From: Earliella scabrosa
Lineage: Eukaryota; Basidiomycota; Agaricomycetes; Polyporales; Polyporaceae
Direction of reading: 5' to 3'
NCBI GenBank assembly: GCA_022605405.1
Contig: JABYQQ010000004.1
Coordinates: forward strand, 372,001-436,000
DNA: 64,000 nucleotides
Positions 1-10,732 of this stretch are shown here, piece by piece. Position 1 is the first letter of the stretch, and each line of letters begins with the position of its first letter. The position numbers were made by a program, and so were the translations under genes. Under the pieces are notes generated by a model. It did not search any database and was not told the origin of the DNA. It was given only the letters and a program-made list of their open reading frames with translations.

Positions 1-323
1 ACTGCCTGACACCGGAGCCGTGAATGTCTCGGCTTCAATGCGAATGTTGAAGACCCGTGCTAGTGTTACGAGCAGCGAGCGTAAGGGAGGGAACACGGCG
101 ACATTCATGCAACGCGACTCTCCACTGCTTGCGATTAGCGAGACACGGTGTACATGCAAACGATTATCGCACATACATTGTATGCGGTCCTGTACTACTA
201 TTCGAGAGCCTGGAACGAGGTATACATACTGGTACAACAGAGTGACGATCGCAGTGACATGAAGCATATACAGATAGACAATGTTCGAGCTGTAGATGAG
301 CTGGAGGAGTGTCCATGGAACAC
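1..323. other. 3' flank, no gene seen
   Basis: This stretch lies downstream of the minus-strand DUF7330 gene. Only short open frames without recognisable motifs are present. It probably holds the 3' untranslated region of that gene. Confidence 0.4.
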
Positions 324-1800
324 TTAGCCACGGCCGCCACAGCTACCCTGACCCGACCACGTCCCCTGGGTTGGAGGATTGCCCCAACCACCCCTCCCAC
401 CTCTCCAACCCCATTGATTCGGCGCACCTTGAGGGTCCGGGCCCCACCCGCCCTGGCACGGCCCATTTCCCCACTGCGCGCGCGCGCCCGGCCTCCCCAT
501 CCCCCTCCCCCTCCCCATCCCCATGCTAGCCGCCGCACCCGCCTGATCAAGGTGCGTATCGACCATCTTCTCGATATTCTTGGCTTGCGTCTCGACATAC
601 TGGCCAAACGCCTTCCCCTGCGTCTCGAACAGCCGCCCAAGAGCCTTGAAGAATCCCCCCACGGGCGCGGGCTCCTCGACGCGGTCGAGGCCGCTGATGC
701 CGACAAGGACCTTGCCGTGCTTCGTGCGGACGAGGCAGCGGTCGCTCGGATCGTCAGCCATCTGGTTGATCGGCTTTGTGGGGATAACGGGGGGCTGAGA
801 AGGGGAGGCGCTGCAGACGACGACGGTCTCGCGGTCCGAGGCGCGCAGCGTGCGCGTGCGCGCGGCGAAGGCGGGGAGGAACTGCACGGAGTTGCTGCAC
901 CGGGTGTTGAAGACGAGCGGGCCCTCGAACGTCGGCGGAAGGAGGACGACGATCTTGCCTGTTGGGGACATTAGGAGGCGCGCGGTGAATAGCGTGCGGC
1001 AGGCGGGTACGCACCATGCTGTGTTTCGACGTGGAGGTCGAGGCTGCGCCCGGGCTGGACGTCGTGCTGTCAAGGTCGCGATCAGCGACTGCGGAGGAAT
1101 GGCGAGACAGGTGGACAGGATGTGTACGTACCACGTCAATGTTGATGCGCCCGTGATTGCTCGACGCTATGATCCGTGCGGGCACCCTCTCGCCGGGCTG
1201 AGGGGGCTGCTGCGCGACGACCTCGATGTCGAGGTTCATAGCGCCATGGCGGGTGCGGAAAGTGGCGTTGATGTCTGTCTTGGTCGAGCTCTTGCCCCAC
1301 ACGTTGTCGCGTTTCCGACGTAGCCGCCTGGCTATACTGAGAGACGGTGTAGGCAGGCGGGGATCTACGAGGAACGTTCCTGGATAGCACGATTGGGTTC
1401 AGCGGCGGATGAATTGTAACGGATGGGTCATGAACAGTAGTCGGGCACTTCGACCGCCGGATACTCCGGCTGTATACGGAAGCGAGACATACCTGAGATA
1501 GCATCATGTTTGGAGAAGAGCTCAAAGTGGTTGACTGTCTGAGCGTTCGCGGGTCGGAAGACAGAAGTAGGAGTTCCGCTCTGAGGAGGTGGAGGCGATT
1601 GAACCCTACTCGAGCTAGGGCGAGGAGAGTAGGGTGGAGGCTCGTCCGTAGGGTGCTGTGATGCGTACTTTGATGAATAGCCCATCCTTTGTACCACGTA
1701 CCACAATTATTGCTTGACGTACCTGATCGCCAGTGTCCTTCATCGGTACAGGAGGTGCTTTCAGCTCCTCAAACGGTGTGTCCGGGTTACTGATGATCAT
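324..1800 (-). CDS. DUF7330 family protein with Gly/Trp-rich tail
   Basis: The gene has five exons (1800-1723, 1667-1493, 1379-1132, 1066-1015, 958-324). All junctions are GT-AG and total 396 codons, giving 395 aa. The N-terminus is Pro-rich and contains the PPPYSP-type stretch common before this domain. The central part has the DUF7330 pattern: NHFELFSKHDAISG, then INATFRTRHGAMNLDIEV, then SSNHGRINIDV, then GKIVVLLPPTFEGPLVF. These repeated short beta-strand units are typical of the domain in basidiomycetes; the cellular role of the family is not known. The last 75 residues are Gly-, Trp- and Pro-rich and look disordered. The start is the first ATG of exon 1 and gives a conserved-looking N-terminus. 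Neighbours do not suggest a pathway. The assignment rests on motif memory, so another beta-rich fungal family is possible but less likely. Confidence 0.75.
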
Positions 1801-3243
1801 CTTTTTTTTATGAGGGTCGCCTGGAGGAGCGCAGTCGGCGTGTGGTGGTGACGGCAGGAGCCAGGTTGTGCGGGTATGGAAGGGCGCAGCTTTGGAAGCT
1901 ATTTAGGAGACTGCGGAGAACACATGTTCGTGCTTTTGGCAGGCTGCGCGCGTGCCGGGGAGCTGACGCACAGCTTCCGCGTTTGTCTTCATACGGCTGC
2001 GGAGCCTTGTTATCGCAGCATGGTGAGAGTTTCTAGCCCCTCAGGCTGTGAGGAAGTGAATGTAGCTTGATCTGAAAGCACTAAAGGGTGCCTCATACCG
2101 ATACACCTCTGTGCAATCGACGGTCACGGAGGGAATGACAAGAGTGTGCAGACTGGGCCCGAAGCGCACGGGACGATCGAGACAGGGAATCGAGACCGAT
2201 GGCTGTGCACATACCCGACCCATCTAATCTTATCTGATTACGTCTCCCTTGCTCGCGGCCGAGCGGCCCGGGCCAACTTCCCCGTTGAACATGACCTACA
2301 CTCTACTTACTGCATCAGGGAACTGGGCAGGAGATGAACATACATGGTTCACCTGCATCAGCGTTGGGTCAAGTCTATCAGTCTTCAACACAGAGTAAAG
2401 GCAGACGAACAAGGGCCATCTGCCCCGCTCACCAGTGATCGGCGCCCGGCGTGTGGATGTACAGCGACGATCTGGCGCACGCGGCCATACGAACCGGTCA
2501 GAGCGGGTCCTGCGCGCGAGACGGTCGGGAGTGTGCACTCGTGCACGGCGCGCACGGGCGCGCAGGCCATACGTGGACATTGCCCCGCCGGGGCACGAGC
2601 ATCTGTGTGCATGGGTGTTGACGGTGGCGCTTGCGACTGTACGGTGGTGAGCGGCGCCCTCGGGGGCGATGAATATCAGTGAGCGGCGTCGGCGGGAGCG
2701 ATGAATATGAGTGAGCGGCGTCCGCGGGGACAGTGAGCATCAGTGAGCGGCACCTGTGGGGACGATGAGCATCAGCGCTCATGATGGGCACTCTTGAGGG
2801 CACTCGACCAGGTTCGCGTAGCAAAAAATACACCCTTTTTATTTGAATGCTAGTGGTACAAGTAGGGCTACAAAGAGGACGAGCACTAAACAGTGCGCAC
2901 GCGCGCGAGGCGCCGGCGCGTAGTGCGGATGCGAAGCGAGGGACACAGCAGGTCAGCGCGAGAGCAAAAAGCGTTGCGAAGCGGCAAGAGAGCGAGGGGC
3001 GAGAGCAGACGGAACCGATGCGAATGTGCGCGAGAGCAGAGGCGAGTAGAAGGACAGCGCGCGCGAGAGAGGCAAGCCAGAGGACAGCGCGCGTGCCAGC
3101 GCAGAGTCGGGCAAGAGTCGCAAGACACGAGGGCGGACGAGATGGAACTTGAGAGCGAGCGCGCGAGGCCGGAGGCTGCACAGGCGTTGTCAGCGAGGAG
3201 TGCGCAGCGCGAGGGCTCATCGAGCGTACCGGAGGGAGGTACT
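1801..3243. other. Intergenic region with a short tandem repeat
   Basis: No supportable gene was found between the DUF7330 start and the DUF6698 stop. Open frames on both strands here are low-complexity Arg/Ala-rich shadows of GC-rich DNA. The only structure noted is the 32-bp tandem repeat at 2647-2774. Confidence 0.45.
2647..2774. repeat. 32-bp minisatellite, four units
   Basis: Four direct units of exactly 32 bp start at 2647, 2679, 2711 and 2743. Each begins GTGAGCGGC and ends in a GATGAATATCA-like block, with substitutions between units. The array lies about 470 bp downstream of the DUF6698 stop codon. Confidence 0.8.
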
Positions 3244-4978
3244 TCATTTGTCGCCGGACTCCTCGCCGGACTCCTCCTCGCCGTCCTCCTCCGGGTCCTC
3301 CGGGTCCTCATCTTGCTCGTTGTCGGACCCGGTCGGGGCAGTGGAGCCCGGGAAACGACGGCGACCAGTACATTCGTGGGCCATGGCAAGGCTGAAGGAG
3401 CTCTTCGCAAGCTCCTCCGCATCATCTTCATTGTCGGACCCGAAGATCTGGCTGCAAAGGTGAGAGTTCATCAGTGCGGGGTCAAAGCGGAGCGCGAGGG
3501 ACTCACGAAGTCCACCAGGCCTCAATCTCGTCGACCCAGCCTGCGTTGCGATGCGCGAAGGTGAGGACGTGCCGCGCCCATGCCTCGCAGTTCCAGTCGC
3601 CATCAGTGTCGCACCATGTTGTTTGGGAGGTCATGACGAAACGTGCCTGACCAAATCGCGTGAGCAACATTTACGGCGAGGGTGGGAGCACGTACGAGGA
3701 TGGTGATGTAAAGGATCGTGTGCAACGTGATCTTCGTCATGTTCCACGCCTTTGCTATGGACGGCTGACCTTTGCCGGAGACGGTTCCCTTCGACACGCC
3801 AGCGTCCGTCGACGAGAAGCTGGTAAGGAGGCACTTTCCGATCTGGGAAGCAGCTTGAGCATGTGTCATGGTTGAGAATAGAATTTGCGTACCTCGATGA
3901 GGTACCTGCTCCTAAACAGGCCCGGCTTCTGCAAGCCCGGAATGTACTGCGGCATGTCGTACATCAGAGTGCACCAATCTTCGGAGAATATCTTGATGGC
4001 TTCCCCCTTTGGTTGGTTCCTCATGCGAATCCTGCGACAGACCCTGTCACACCGCAATGTCAGTGAACGCAGCTCCCAGTGAGCATGAGACGCACGTACT
4101 CCTCAGGATTGTCTTTGAACTTCTTGAGAAGCCGCATCGGCATGAGGTGCTCGGCGGTCTCCATGCTGTGCCATCCCCGGTTCGTCTTGTTCTCGAGGTT
4201 CGGGTCCGTGAACTTCGCGATCGAGACCACGCGGAGCTTGATCCGATTGAGGTCGTTGGTTCGGATACGTTTAGACATCCCCGCGAACTGCAGGGATAGT
4301 TAGCACCCCGTGAGCGGCAAGCAGAGAGTACGTACAAATTTCGCGAGGTGGACGATGAGAGTGGGGTTGTCAGCGAGGTAGTCAATGTGCTCCTCGAGCA
4401 GAGGGAAGTGCTCGAGGAGCACAGGGAAAAGAGTCGTCGCCTCGACGACCTTGTCGTACGTCTTCGCGTTCCTGGAGCACGAAAGGTCAGTGATAGGCGC
4501 ATACATGCAGGTGGGCATGTATATGCGCACCAATACGGGTGGGCGGCGTCCTTGGCCTTGTCCCAATTGGCGTGCTTGATGCCTTCCGTGAGGATAGCGA
4601 CATAGTCCGCACCTGGTCCGCACAGGCGCGTGCAGTGACCAGCGGCTTCGTAGTACCTTTGGGTACCCTTGTTGTTTCTGTCGACGGAACTAGGCGGCGC
4701 ATATAGTTAGTACACGAGATGTATGCGGCGGCCACTCACCTGTCTCTGAGGACAAGATCTTCGATGGCCGCGGCCCACATCTCACAGTAAGGCTCGACGG
4801 CCTCGCGAACGCGCTTCGTGGGTGGCGGGGCCTCTTCATTGACTGGTGGCTCCGGCACGGGAGGAGGAGGGGGCGGCGGCGGCAGCGGCGGGGGTGGGGG
4901 AGGAGCAAGGGCAGGCTGCTGCGCTGCGGAGGGAGCGACACGACGTACAAGTCCGTTCTTGGTCTTCTTGTGGAACAT
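3244..4978 (-). CDS. DUF6698 family protein
   Basis: Eight exons (4978-4740, 4689-4531, 4471-4336, 4287-4100, 4043-3893, 3842-3696, 3646-3507, 3451-3244) total 456 codons, giving 455 aa. The N-terminus is a poly-Pro stretch. The rest matches the DUF6698 pattern of Agaricomycetes: RYYEAAGHCTRL, a PHYW-like turn (HPYW), NKTNRGWHSMETAEHLMP, KKFKDNPEE, GLFRSRYLIE, the GKGQPSIAKAWNMTKITL block, then ARFVMTSQTTWCDTDGDWN. The C-terminus is an acidic tail rich in Glu, Asp and Ser. The function of the family is unknown; members are highly multiplied in mushroom genomes and often lie near transposons. It is head-to-head with the Plavaka-type transposase gene at 5458, so it may be a passenger of the same element. 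All splice sites are canonical and no stop interrupts the frame. Confidence 0.8.
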
Positions 4979-5457
4979 CGCGGAGCGAGGGAGGGGCGAG
5001 GGGCGTTGAGGGCTGGGGAGGGCGTGAGCTGAGAGCGGGGATGGTGGTGGGCGGGGGAAGAGATGAATGAGGGCGGGAGAGCGAAGGAAGGGGCCTTATA
5101 AGGGCGGGCCCAGAACCCCAGAGTGTTGAGGGCAGGTGGCAGGAGCAGCGAGAGAGAGGGAGCCTGGAGGGAGCATACAGCGAGAGGTGACTGTATGCGC
5201 TGTGCCCTCCAGGCGCCCCAAAAAAGTGCGCGAGTCCGCGACGCGACGCTCACGTGATGAGTGCGCAACGCGATCGGCAAGATCGACGGCGCGATCGGCA
5301 CTTCTGCGCGCCGACTCGCTGGCGCCTCTGAGTTTTTCTGCCAGCTCTCACCTCGCTCCTCGCACTCACCTCGCTCCTCGCACTCACCTCGGCCCTCGTC
5401 GCTCCCGCCTCGGTCCTCGTCGCTCCCTTCCCCTCTCCCTCCGCCTCCTCCCTGGCC
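4979..5457. promoter_or_regulatory. Divergent promoter region with 18-bp repeats
   Basis: This 479-bp spacer separates the start codons of two divergent genes. It is purine-rich on the left and carries two exact 18-bp direct repeats (TCACCTCGCTCCTCGCAC, 5348-5365 and 5366-5383). Degenerate CTCGG-CCTCGTCGCTCCC copies follow to about 5427, just before the Plavaka ATG. The promoter role is inferred from position. Confidence 0.5.
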
Positions 5458-6267
5458 ATGGTCGACCCACTCAAATGCCCAACAGACGGCTGCGATGCCA
5501 CGTTCAAGAGCACGATGTCAAAGGCGAAGCACAAGTGCAAGCATTTGCTTGCTGCTGTCACCAGGGCCGTCGCCAAACGAGGGCGCGAGCAACACGACGT
5601 CGAACGGGCAGCAGCCAAGCGTGCTCGCACGGAACCCGAGTCGTCAAAGGTATGATGATATGTCCTTGTCTTTTTGCATTCCTGCTGACCGCATATATGC
5701 AGTCCTCATGCGCAGATCCCCGCGCGTTCTCTCCTCACCGCACTTTCTCACCTCCGCTTCCACCTCCTCCGCCCCCGCCCATGGGGCCGCCACCGCCCGT
5801 GGATCCGCCGCCGCTTTCAACACGCTCTGGTCGACAAATCCGCTTTCGCGGCGGATACGAAGACTTCCTCCCGTCCGCGCGCAGCACCGTGCTGTCGCAG
5901 TGGACGACCGTCAAGGGGCCCGCTGGACCCACCGATCCCACGCCCGACCCCTCACCTCCCTCTTCACCAGAGGGCACACCCGCACCGGGCTCCGCGCGCA
6001 ACTCGCAGAACGCGCGAAGACAGACGACGGTCGAGGACGATGAAGACTCTGAGGGCGAGGATTGGTTCACTGAACCGGACGCCTTCGGAGTCTTCCGTCG
6101 CTTCCGCCGCCTCCCGCAATATGATCCCGAGACGAACTTTACCCTCGGGTCAGTCGCCGACGCCCCGGGCCTTGAGAAGGACGCGGTCCCACCACGCAAG
6201 GCTCCCAAGGGCGCGCGCAAGGGGTCAGTGCTGCATTCCGTGCACTGGCTCAAGCGCGCCATCCCCA
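5458..6267 (+). pseudogene. Plavaka-type transposase gene, 5' segment (interrupted)
   Basis: This is the first of three segments of one gene. Exon 1 (5458-5649) begins MVDPLKCPTDGCDATF and holds a C2H2-like zinc finger (Cys7, Cys12, then His spaced HxxxH at HKCKH) followed by a basic stretch. An intron at 5650-5702 leads to exon 2, a Pro-rich and acidic region containing TRSGRQIRFRGGYEDFLP and then FRRFRRLPQYDPETNF. At 6267 the exon is cut by Copia-1; the duplicated CCCCA is at 6263-6267 and 19190-19194. Continuing at 19195 keeps the frame (IP joins TRRPM). The complete model of 1437 aa has the layout of the large Agaricomycete transposase family related to Plavaka/KDZ enzymes. The gene cannot be expressed as one normal message with the insertions present. 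Confidence 0.7.
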
Positions 6268-6470
6268 TGATGAACTTCAGACCTGGAAGGCTGGGAGCCG
6301 ACTGTAAGTCGAACAGAGAGAGATCTTCAGTCAGTGAGCGAACGACTATATTGCATAGATAAGTACCTGTAAGTCGAACAGAGAGAGACTACAAGTACTT
6401 AGTCAGTAAGTAAGTAGAGAGCATATGTATGTATGAGACTTACTCTTCAGTCAGTGAGCGAACGACTGAA
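6268..6470 (-). repeat. Copia-1 left (3') LTR, outer part
   Basis: These are the first 203 bp of the 580-bp LTR, before Gypsy-1 entered at CTGAA (6466-6470). The LTR holds two internal direct repeats: GTAAGTCGAACAGAGAGAGA occurs twice, and CAGTCAGTGAGCGAACGACT occurs twice. The remainder of the LTR is at 12858-13234. Confidence 0.92.
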
Positions 6471-6917
6471 TGTCGCGACCTGGGGTCAAGCGAGACGAGG
6501 AGGGAACGACGAGGCGAGCGAGGGCGTCCGACGAGCGCTTGTGCAGCGAGAGTGGAGCAAGGCTCGACACGCAGGGCTGGAGACAAGTTGTATTGAGCGA
6601 AGTATCTACAAGTGAAATACAAGTGAGGCTTACCTGGAGACAAGAGGTCGAAACTGAGGTCTCCAGGTAGCGAGTGCTAGGGTTTATATCTACAGTTAGA
6701 ACAATAGCGCTTGGAGAACAATAGAACAATAGAGTGACGGAACAATGGAGGAGATACAATGGTATGACGACAATTGTGTCCGGAACAAAGGAAAAGAAAC
6801 AAAAGGGGCTCTGGAATCTGGAAGTACAATGGTGATAGCGAACAATGGAAACAGTGAACGGTCGTGAACAGTGGTTAGTTGGGCGCTTCCCTAGGCGCTG
6901 AGGGACCGTTCGTGACA
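6471..6917 (-). repeat. Gypsy-1 left (3') LTR
   Basis: This 447-bp LTR starts TGTCGCGACC and ends CGTTCGTGACA. It is the downstream LTR in element orientation. By eye it matches the copy at 12406-12852 throughout. Confidence 0.95.
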
Positions 6918-6934
6918 GTACCCCCCTCCTAAGG
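6918..6934 (-). other. Gypsy-1 polypurine tract
   Basis: On the minus strand CCTTAGGAGGGGGGTAC immediately precedes the 3' LTR. A purine run at this place is the expected primer for plus-strand DNA synthesis. Confidence 0.75.
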
Positions 6935-6943
6935 CTCATGTCC

Positions 6944-9900
6944 TCATGAGCGACGCTTCTTGGGCGTGTAGGGTTTGTGAGGTCCATCAGCGTCTGGATG
7001 TCTGTTATGGAATGCCTTTACTAGTTCGGCTGCATGTTCGACATCCGCCGCATCTTCCCAAGAGTCGTTTTCTGGACCCCATCCCTTCCATCGGACCAAG
7101 TACTGCAGCTTGTGCCACCTGCCCCATCGGCGCGAGTTACGAATTTCCTCCACTTCGTACTCTTCCTCGCCTTCGACTTCAATTGGGGCGGGTTCAGGAG
7201 GGACCCGTCCTGGCAGCGTACTCTGCTTGTGTGCGTGAAGGAGTGAGACATGGAACACCGGATGGATCTTCATCGTGTGGGGCAACTTGAGTTCGTATGC
7301 TAGTTCACCGACACGTCGCACGACGGGGTACGGGCCTGCGAACTTGTCGGCGAGCTTCTTAGGGATGTCTGAGAATCTCAAGTTGCGTGTGTCCAGCCAC
7401 ACTTTCTGTCCAGGTGTGAACGTCGGGGTGTCCTGTGCGTGCCGGTCGAAGTACTCCTTCATACGCTCGGCTGCCAGTGTCAGCGCAGCTGTGGCATCCT
7501 CGCGCGCCTTGGCAAGCTCTGCGAGTCGCTCGTTGGCTGCAGGTACTTGTGTGTCCGGGTTGGCAGGTACCAGGAATTGCGGTTCGTATCCGTACATCAG
7601 GAAGAAGGGGGAGTAACCCGTTGACGAGTGAACTCTGGCGTTGAGTGCATACTCTGCAATGGGGAGCCATTTGACCCAGTCATCTCGTCGCTGACTGCAG
7701 AACGCTCGCAAGTACGCCTCTACTTCCTGATTGAACCGCTCCGACTGTCCGTCGGTCTGGGGATGATACGCAGTGGACAGGGCGCTCTCAATGCCTAAGC
7801 CCTTCAGAATGGCACGGAATAGGTCTGCAGAGAACTGCGGTCCTCGGTCGGAGATGATCTTTCGGGGCAGTCCATGCAGGCGGAAGTACTCCCGAATGAA
7901 GACGTCTGCTGCCCCTCCGGCATCAATCTCGTCGCTGCAGGGTACCAAGTGCACCAGCTTTCCGTGTCTGTCTGCCATGAGTTGGATTGCATTGTGGCCG
8001 TCAATCTCGGGAAGGCCGACGATGTAGTCACAAGTGACAATCTGTCCAGGCCTTTCAGGGATTTCGTTGGGTTTGAGAAGACCTTGCGGTCGACTCCGTA
8101 CAGGTTTCGTGCGCCGACAAGTGTCGCACGTCCCCACGTACTCCTTAACGAATTTGCCCATCCCTGGCCACCAGTAATTGCGCGATACCAACTCAAGCGT
8201 CTTCCACTGCCCTGGGTGTCCCGCAGGAGGTAGGTCGTGGTGAATTCGGACAATCTCAGTGCGGAGTGCCTCGTCTTTTGGTACGTAGACCTTTCCTCGA
8301 TAGAGGATGAGGCCTTGCTCAACATTCCAATCGACGAGGTCACTCTGGAGCCGCGCTGGTCCTAGTTTCTCCACTTTCTGTAGAGCTTCTGCTACCTCCT
8401 GCTCCCGTTCGGAGCAAGTGCGAATACGCTTCAGCAGGGCTTTGTCTGCCACTACCGCGTTGTGTCCTCTACGAGCTGCCAGTAGCCTGAACTGTTCCGG
8501 TCGTAGCACTATCTGATCTAGGTTGTCATCGGCATCATCCTTCTGGTGATCAGGACGCCTGGAGAGTGCATCTGCACGTCCGTTGGATGTGCCTGGTTTG
8601 TGCGTGATCTCGAAGTCAAACCTAGACAGATAAAGTGCCCATCGCGCCTGTCTACGAGTGAGATGTTGTGCGGTGCGCCAATATTCGAGATTCTTGTGGT
8701 CTGACTGAATCTCGAAACGCCTTGGTAACCCTTCCAGGTAGTGGCGCCAGGCCTCTAAGGCCCGTATTATCGCAAGCATCTCTTTATCGTAGATCTCGTA
8801 GTTGCGCTCTGCCTCACTCATCGATTCAGAGTGAAAGGCGACCGGGTGCCATTTGCCATCGTCCTGTAACTGTGCAAGTACTCCTCCGGTTGCATATCCC
8901 GAGGCATCCACCTCGATGCGTGTGTCTTTGTTCGGATCGTACATGCGCAGTACCGGATTCTGAACAAAGCGGCGTTTCAGCTCGTCGAAAGCCTCCTGTT
9001 CGTCCTGTCCCCATTGCCAGGGCACTTTGCCGGTGAGACGATCCAAGGGTTTGCAAATGCGACTGAAGTCCTGGATGAATCTGCGGTAGAAATTCGCAAA
9101 TCCTCGGAACTTCCGGACATCAGACGCATTGCGGGGAGTGGGCCACTCCTGAATACCCTTCACTTTGACAGGATCCATCTCGACACGGTTGTGGGACACA
9201 AGGACACCGAGGTACTCGACCTTGGGGACTTCGAACTCGCATTTCTCAGGCTTGCAGAACAAGTCATGCTCTGCCAATCTTTTCAGGACTTCGCGGGTAA
9301 CGGCGCGATGTGTCTCAAGGTCGTTGGAGAAGATCAGGATGTCGTCTAAGTAGATCGTGATCTTTCCTTCCACAATGAGGTCCTTAAAGATGTCGTTCAT
9401 GAAAGCCGAGAAGGTGCTAGGCGAGTTGGTCAACCCAAAGAACATCACGTTTGGCTCGAAGAGCCCCCGGTTCGTGACGAACGCAGCTTTCCACTCATCT
9501 CCCGTCTTAATCCGGATGTTGTTGTACCCCCAACGAATGTCCAACTTAGTGAAGACCTTGGCTTGTTTGAGTCGATCCACCAGCTCTGAGACAAGAGGAA
9601 TCGGATACCGATTCTTCACGGTGATCTCGTTGAGCCGACGGTAGTCCTGTACGGGTCGCAGACTACCGTCCTTCTTTTTGATGAAGAAGAAGGGTGACGA
9701 AATGGGTGACTTCGACTCGCTAATGTAGCCTTTAGCCAGGTTCTCCTGCAGGAACTTATCTAGTTCTACTTGCTCGTTGGGGGAGAGGGGGTACACTCGT
9801 GAATGGAACATCTTGGCCTCTGGTACCAGTTCAATTGCGTGATCGTACGGTCCATGCTCAGGGAGCCGTTCCGATGCGTCCTTGGAAAACACGCGTAGAT

Positions 9901-10732
9901 ACTGGTGATACCGTTCAGGCACAATCTGTTCCACCGGACGCACTTCCTTCTTCTGGTACTCCTGTTCTGCAAGCTGCTGCGAGTACGTGTAGCCAGCCAT
10001 TGCAAACAGTTGTGGAGCGTTGGACAAGGCATGTCCTTGCTCCCAGGAGTACAGAAGGGCATCCTCGGAGTTATCCCATTCAACCGGTATACTCGACGGG
10101 GTGGCTGGTTCGAGGTCCTCCTCGACCATCACTGTAGCCCGTATCTTCCCTACTTCTTTAACCTTCCGCACTCGCCGAGTACGTTGACGCGCCGTAGGCC
10201 TAACCCCCGTATCACGCGTGTCCGTCTGAGCAGGCAGTTGGCCTTCGAAGCAGGGTCGACACGATGCAGGACATCTGGACAGCTTCAACGTCCCTTGGTC
10301 CCAATCGACCTCAGGGTTGTGTTTGCGTAACCAATCCAGTCCGATAATGATGTCCTCCATGCCGATGTCCGTGACTGTGAACACCACCTTTTCTCGGTGT
10401 GCTCCTATTTCCAGTTCCAAGATGGCAACATCCGTGATCGTACCATCACGATTCAGAGTTCCATCAATGTTATACAGCGGTATCGGCGTAGCCAACTTCC
10501 GCGTAACCACACGGTTCTCCTTAACGAACCGCCTACTTAGGAAGGTTGTAGTGGCACCGCTGTCCACCATGGCCACGACCTCCTTCCGGTGCTGCTTGCC
10601 GATTAGCTGTACTGGGACGTGAAAGTGTTGGCCATCACGATCTAGTTCATAGATAATCCCGGACCCGAGTACAGCAAACCGACTATTCGTACAAGGACCT
10701 ACACCCGCAGCCGCTAGTGAGGTCCGAATCAA
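6944..10732 (-). CDS. Gypsy-1 Pol: protease, RT, RNase H, integrase, chromodomain
   Basis: The open frame is 1262 aa. Aspartic protease VDSGATT has its catalytic Asp near residue 57. The reverse transcriptase runs about 300-560 with the YLDD box at 461-464. RNase H follows (VDASGYATGG and YEIYDKEMLAI). The integrase has an H2C2 finger (HHDL...GHPGQ, CDTCRR) and a DDE core (CDYIVGLP, ISDRGPQFS, QTDGQSERFNQE). A GPY/F-like module (FAGPYPVVRR) precedes a chromodomain (EVEEIRNSR, LVRWKGWGPENDSWE) near the C-terminus. Chromodomains of this kind direct integration to particular chromatin. The frame lies at -1 relative to gag; the upstream codons are open, and the two overlap at a TTTTT run next to the gag stop. 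Pol is thus probably made by -1 frameshifting. The frame shows no break. Confidence 0.95.
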   Translation of the reverse strand: MIRTSLAAAGVGPCTNSRFAVLGSGIIYELDRDGQHFHVPVQLIGKQHRKEVVAMVDSGATTTFLSRRFVKENRVVTRKLATPIPLYNIDGTLNRDGTITDVAILELEIGAHREKVVFTVTDIGMEDIIIGLDWLRKHNPEVDWDQGTLKLSRCPASCRPCFEGQLPAQTDTRDTGVRPTARQRTRRVRKVKEVGKIRATVMVEEDLEPATPSSIPVEWDNSEDALLYSWEQGHALSNAPQLFAMAGYTYSQQLAEQEYQKKEVRPVEQIVPERYHQYLRVFSKDASERLPEHGPYDHAIELVPEAKMFHSRVYPLSPNEQVELDKFLQENLAKGYISESKSPISSPFFFIKKKDGSLRPVQDYRRLNEITVKNRYPIPLVSELVDRLKQAKVFTKLDIRWGYNNIRIKTGDEWKAAFVTNRGLFEPNVMFFGLTNSPSTFSAFMNDIFKDLIVEGKITIYLDDILIFSNDLETHRAVTREVLKRLAEHDLFCKPEKCEFEVPKVEYLGVLVSHNRVEMDPVKVKGIQEWPTPRNASDVRKFRGFANFYRRFIQDFSRICKPLDRLTGKVPWQWGQDEQEAFDELKRRFVQNPVLRMYDPNKDTRIEVDASGYATGGVLAQLQDDGKWHPVAFHSESMSEAERNYEIYDKEMLAIIRALEAWRHYLEGLPRRFEIQSDHKNLEYWRTAQHLTRRQARWALYLSRFDFEITHKPGTSNGRADALSRRPDHQKDDADDNLDQIVLRPEQFRLLAARRGHNAVVADKALLKRIRTCSEREQEVAEALQKVEKLGPARLQSDLVDWNVEQGLILYRGKVYVPKDEALRTEIVRIHHDLPPAGHPGQWKTLELVSRNYWWPGMGKFVKEYVGTCDTCRRTKPVRSRPQGLLKPNEIPERPGQIVTCDYIVGLPEIDGHNAIQLMADRHGKLVHLVPCSDEIDAGGAADVFIREYFRLHGLPRKIISDRGPQFSADLFRAILKGLGIESALSTAYHPQTDGQSERFNQEVEAYLRAFCSQRRDDWVKWLPIAEYALNARVHSSTGYSPFFLMYGYEPQFLVPANPDTQVPAANERLAELAKAREDATAALTLAAERMKEYFDRHAQDTPTFTPGQKVWLDTRNLRFSDIPKKLADKFAGPYPVVRRVGELAYELKLPHTMKIHPVFHVSLLHAHKQSTLPGRVPPEPAPIEVEGEEEYEVEEIRNSRRWGRWHKLQYLVRWKGWGPENDSWEDAADVEHAAELVKAFHNRHPDADGPHKPYTPKKRRS

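Noticed and set aside
5136..5457. N-terminal extension of the Plavaka gene from 5136
   Set aside because: An open frame starting at 5136 reads through this region but is not in frame with the zinc-finger exon at 5458. It joins only by ignoring the intron at 5650-5702.
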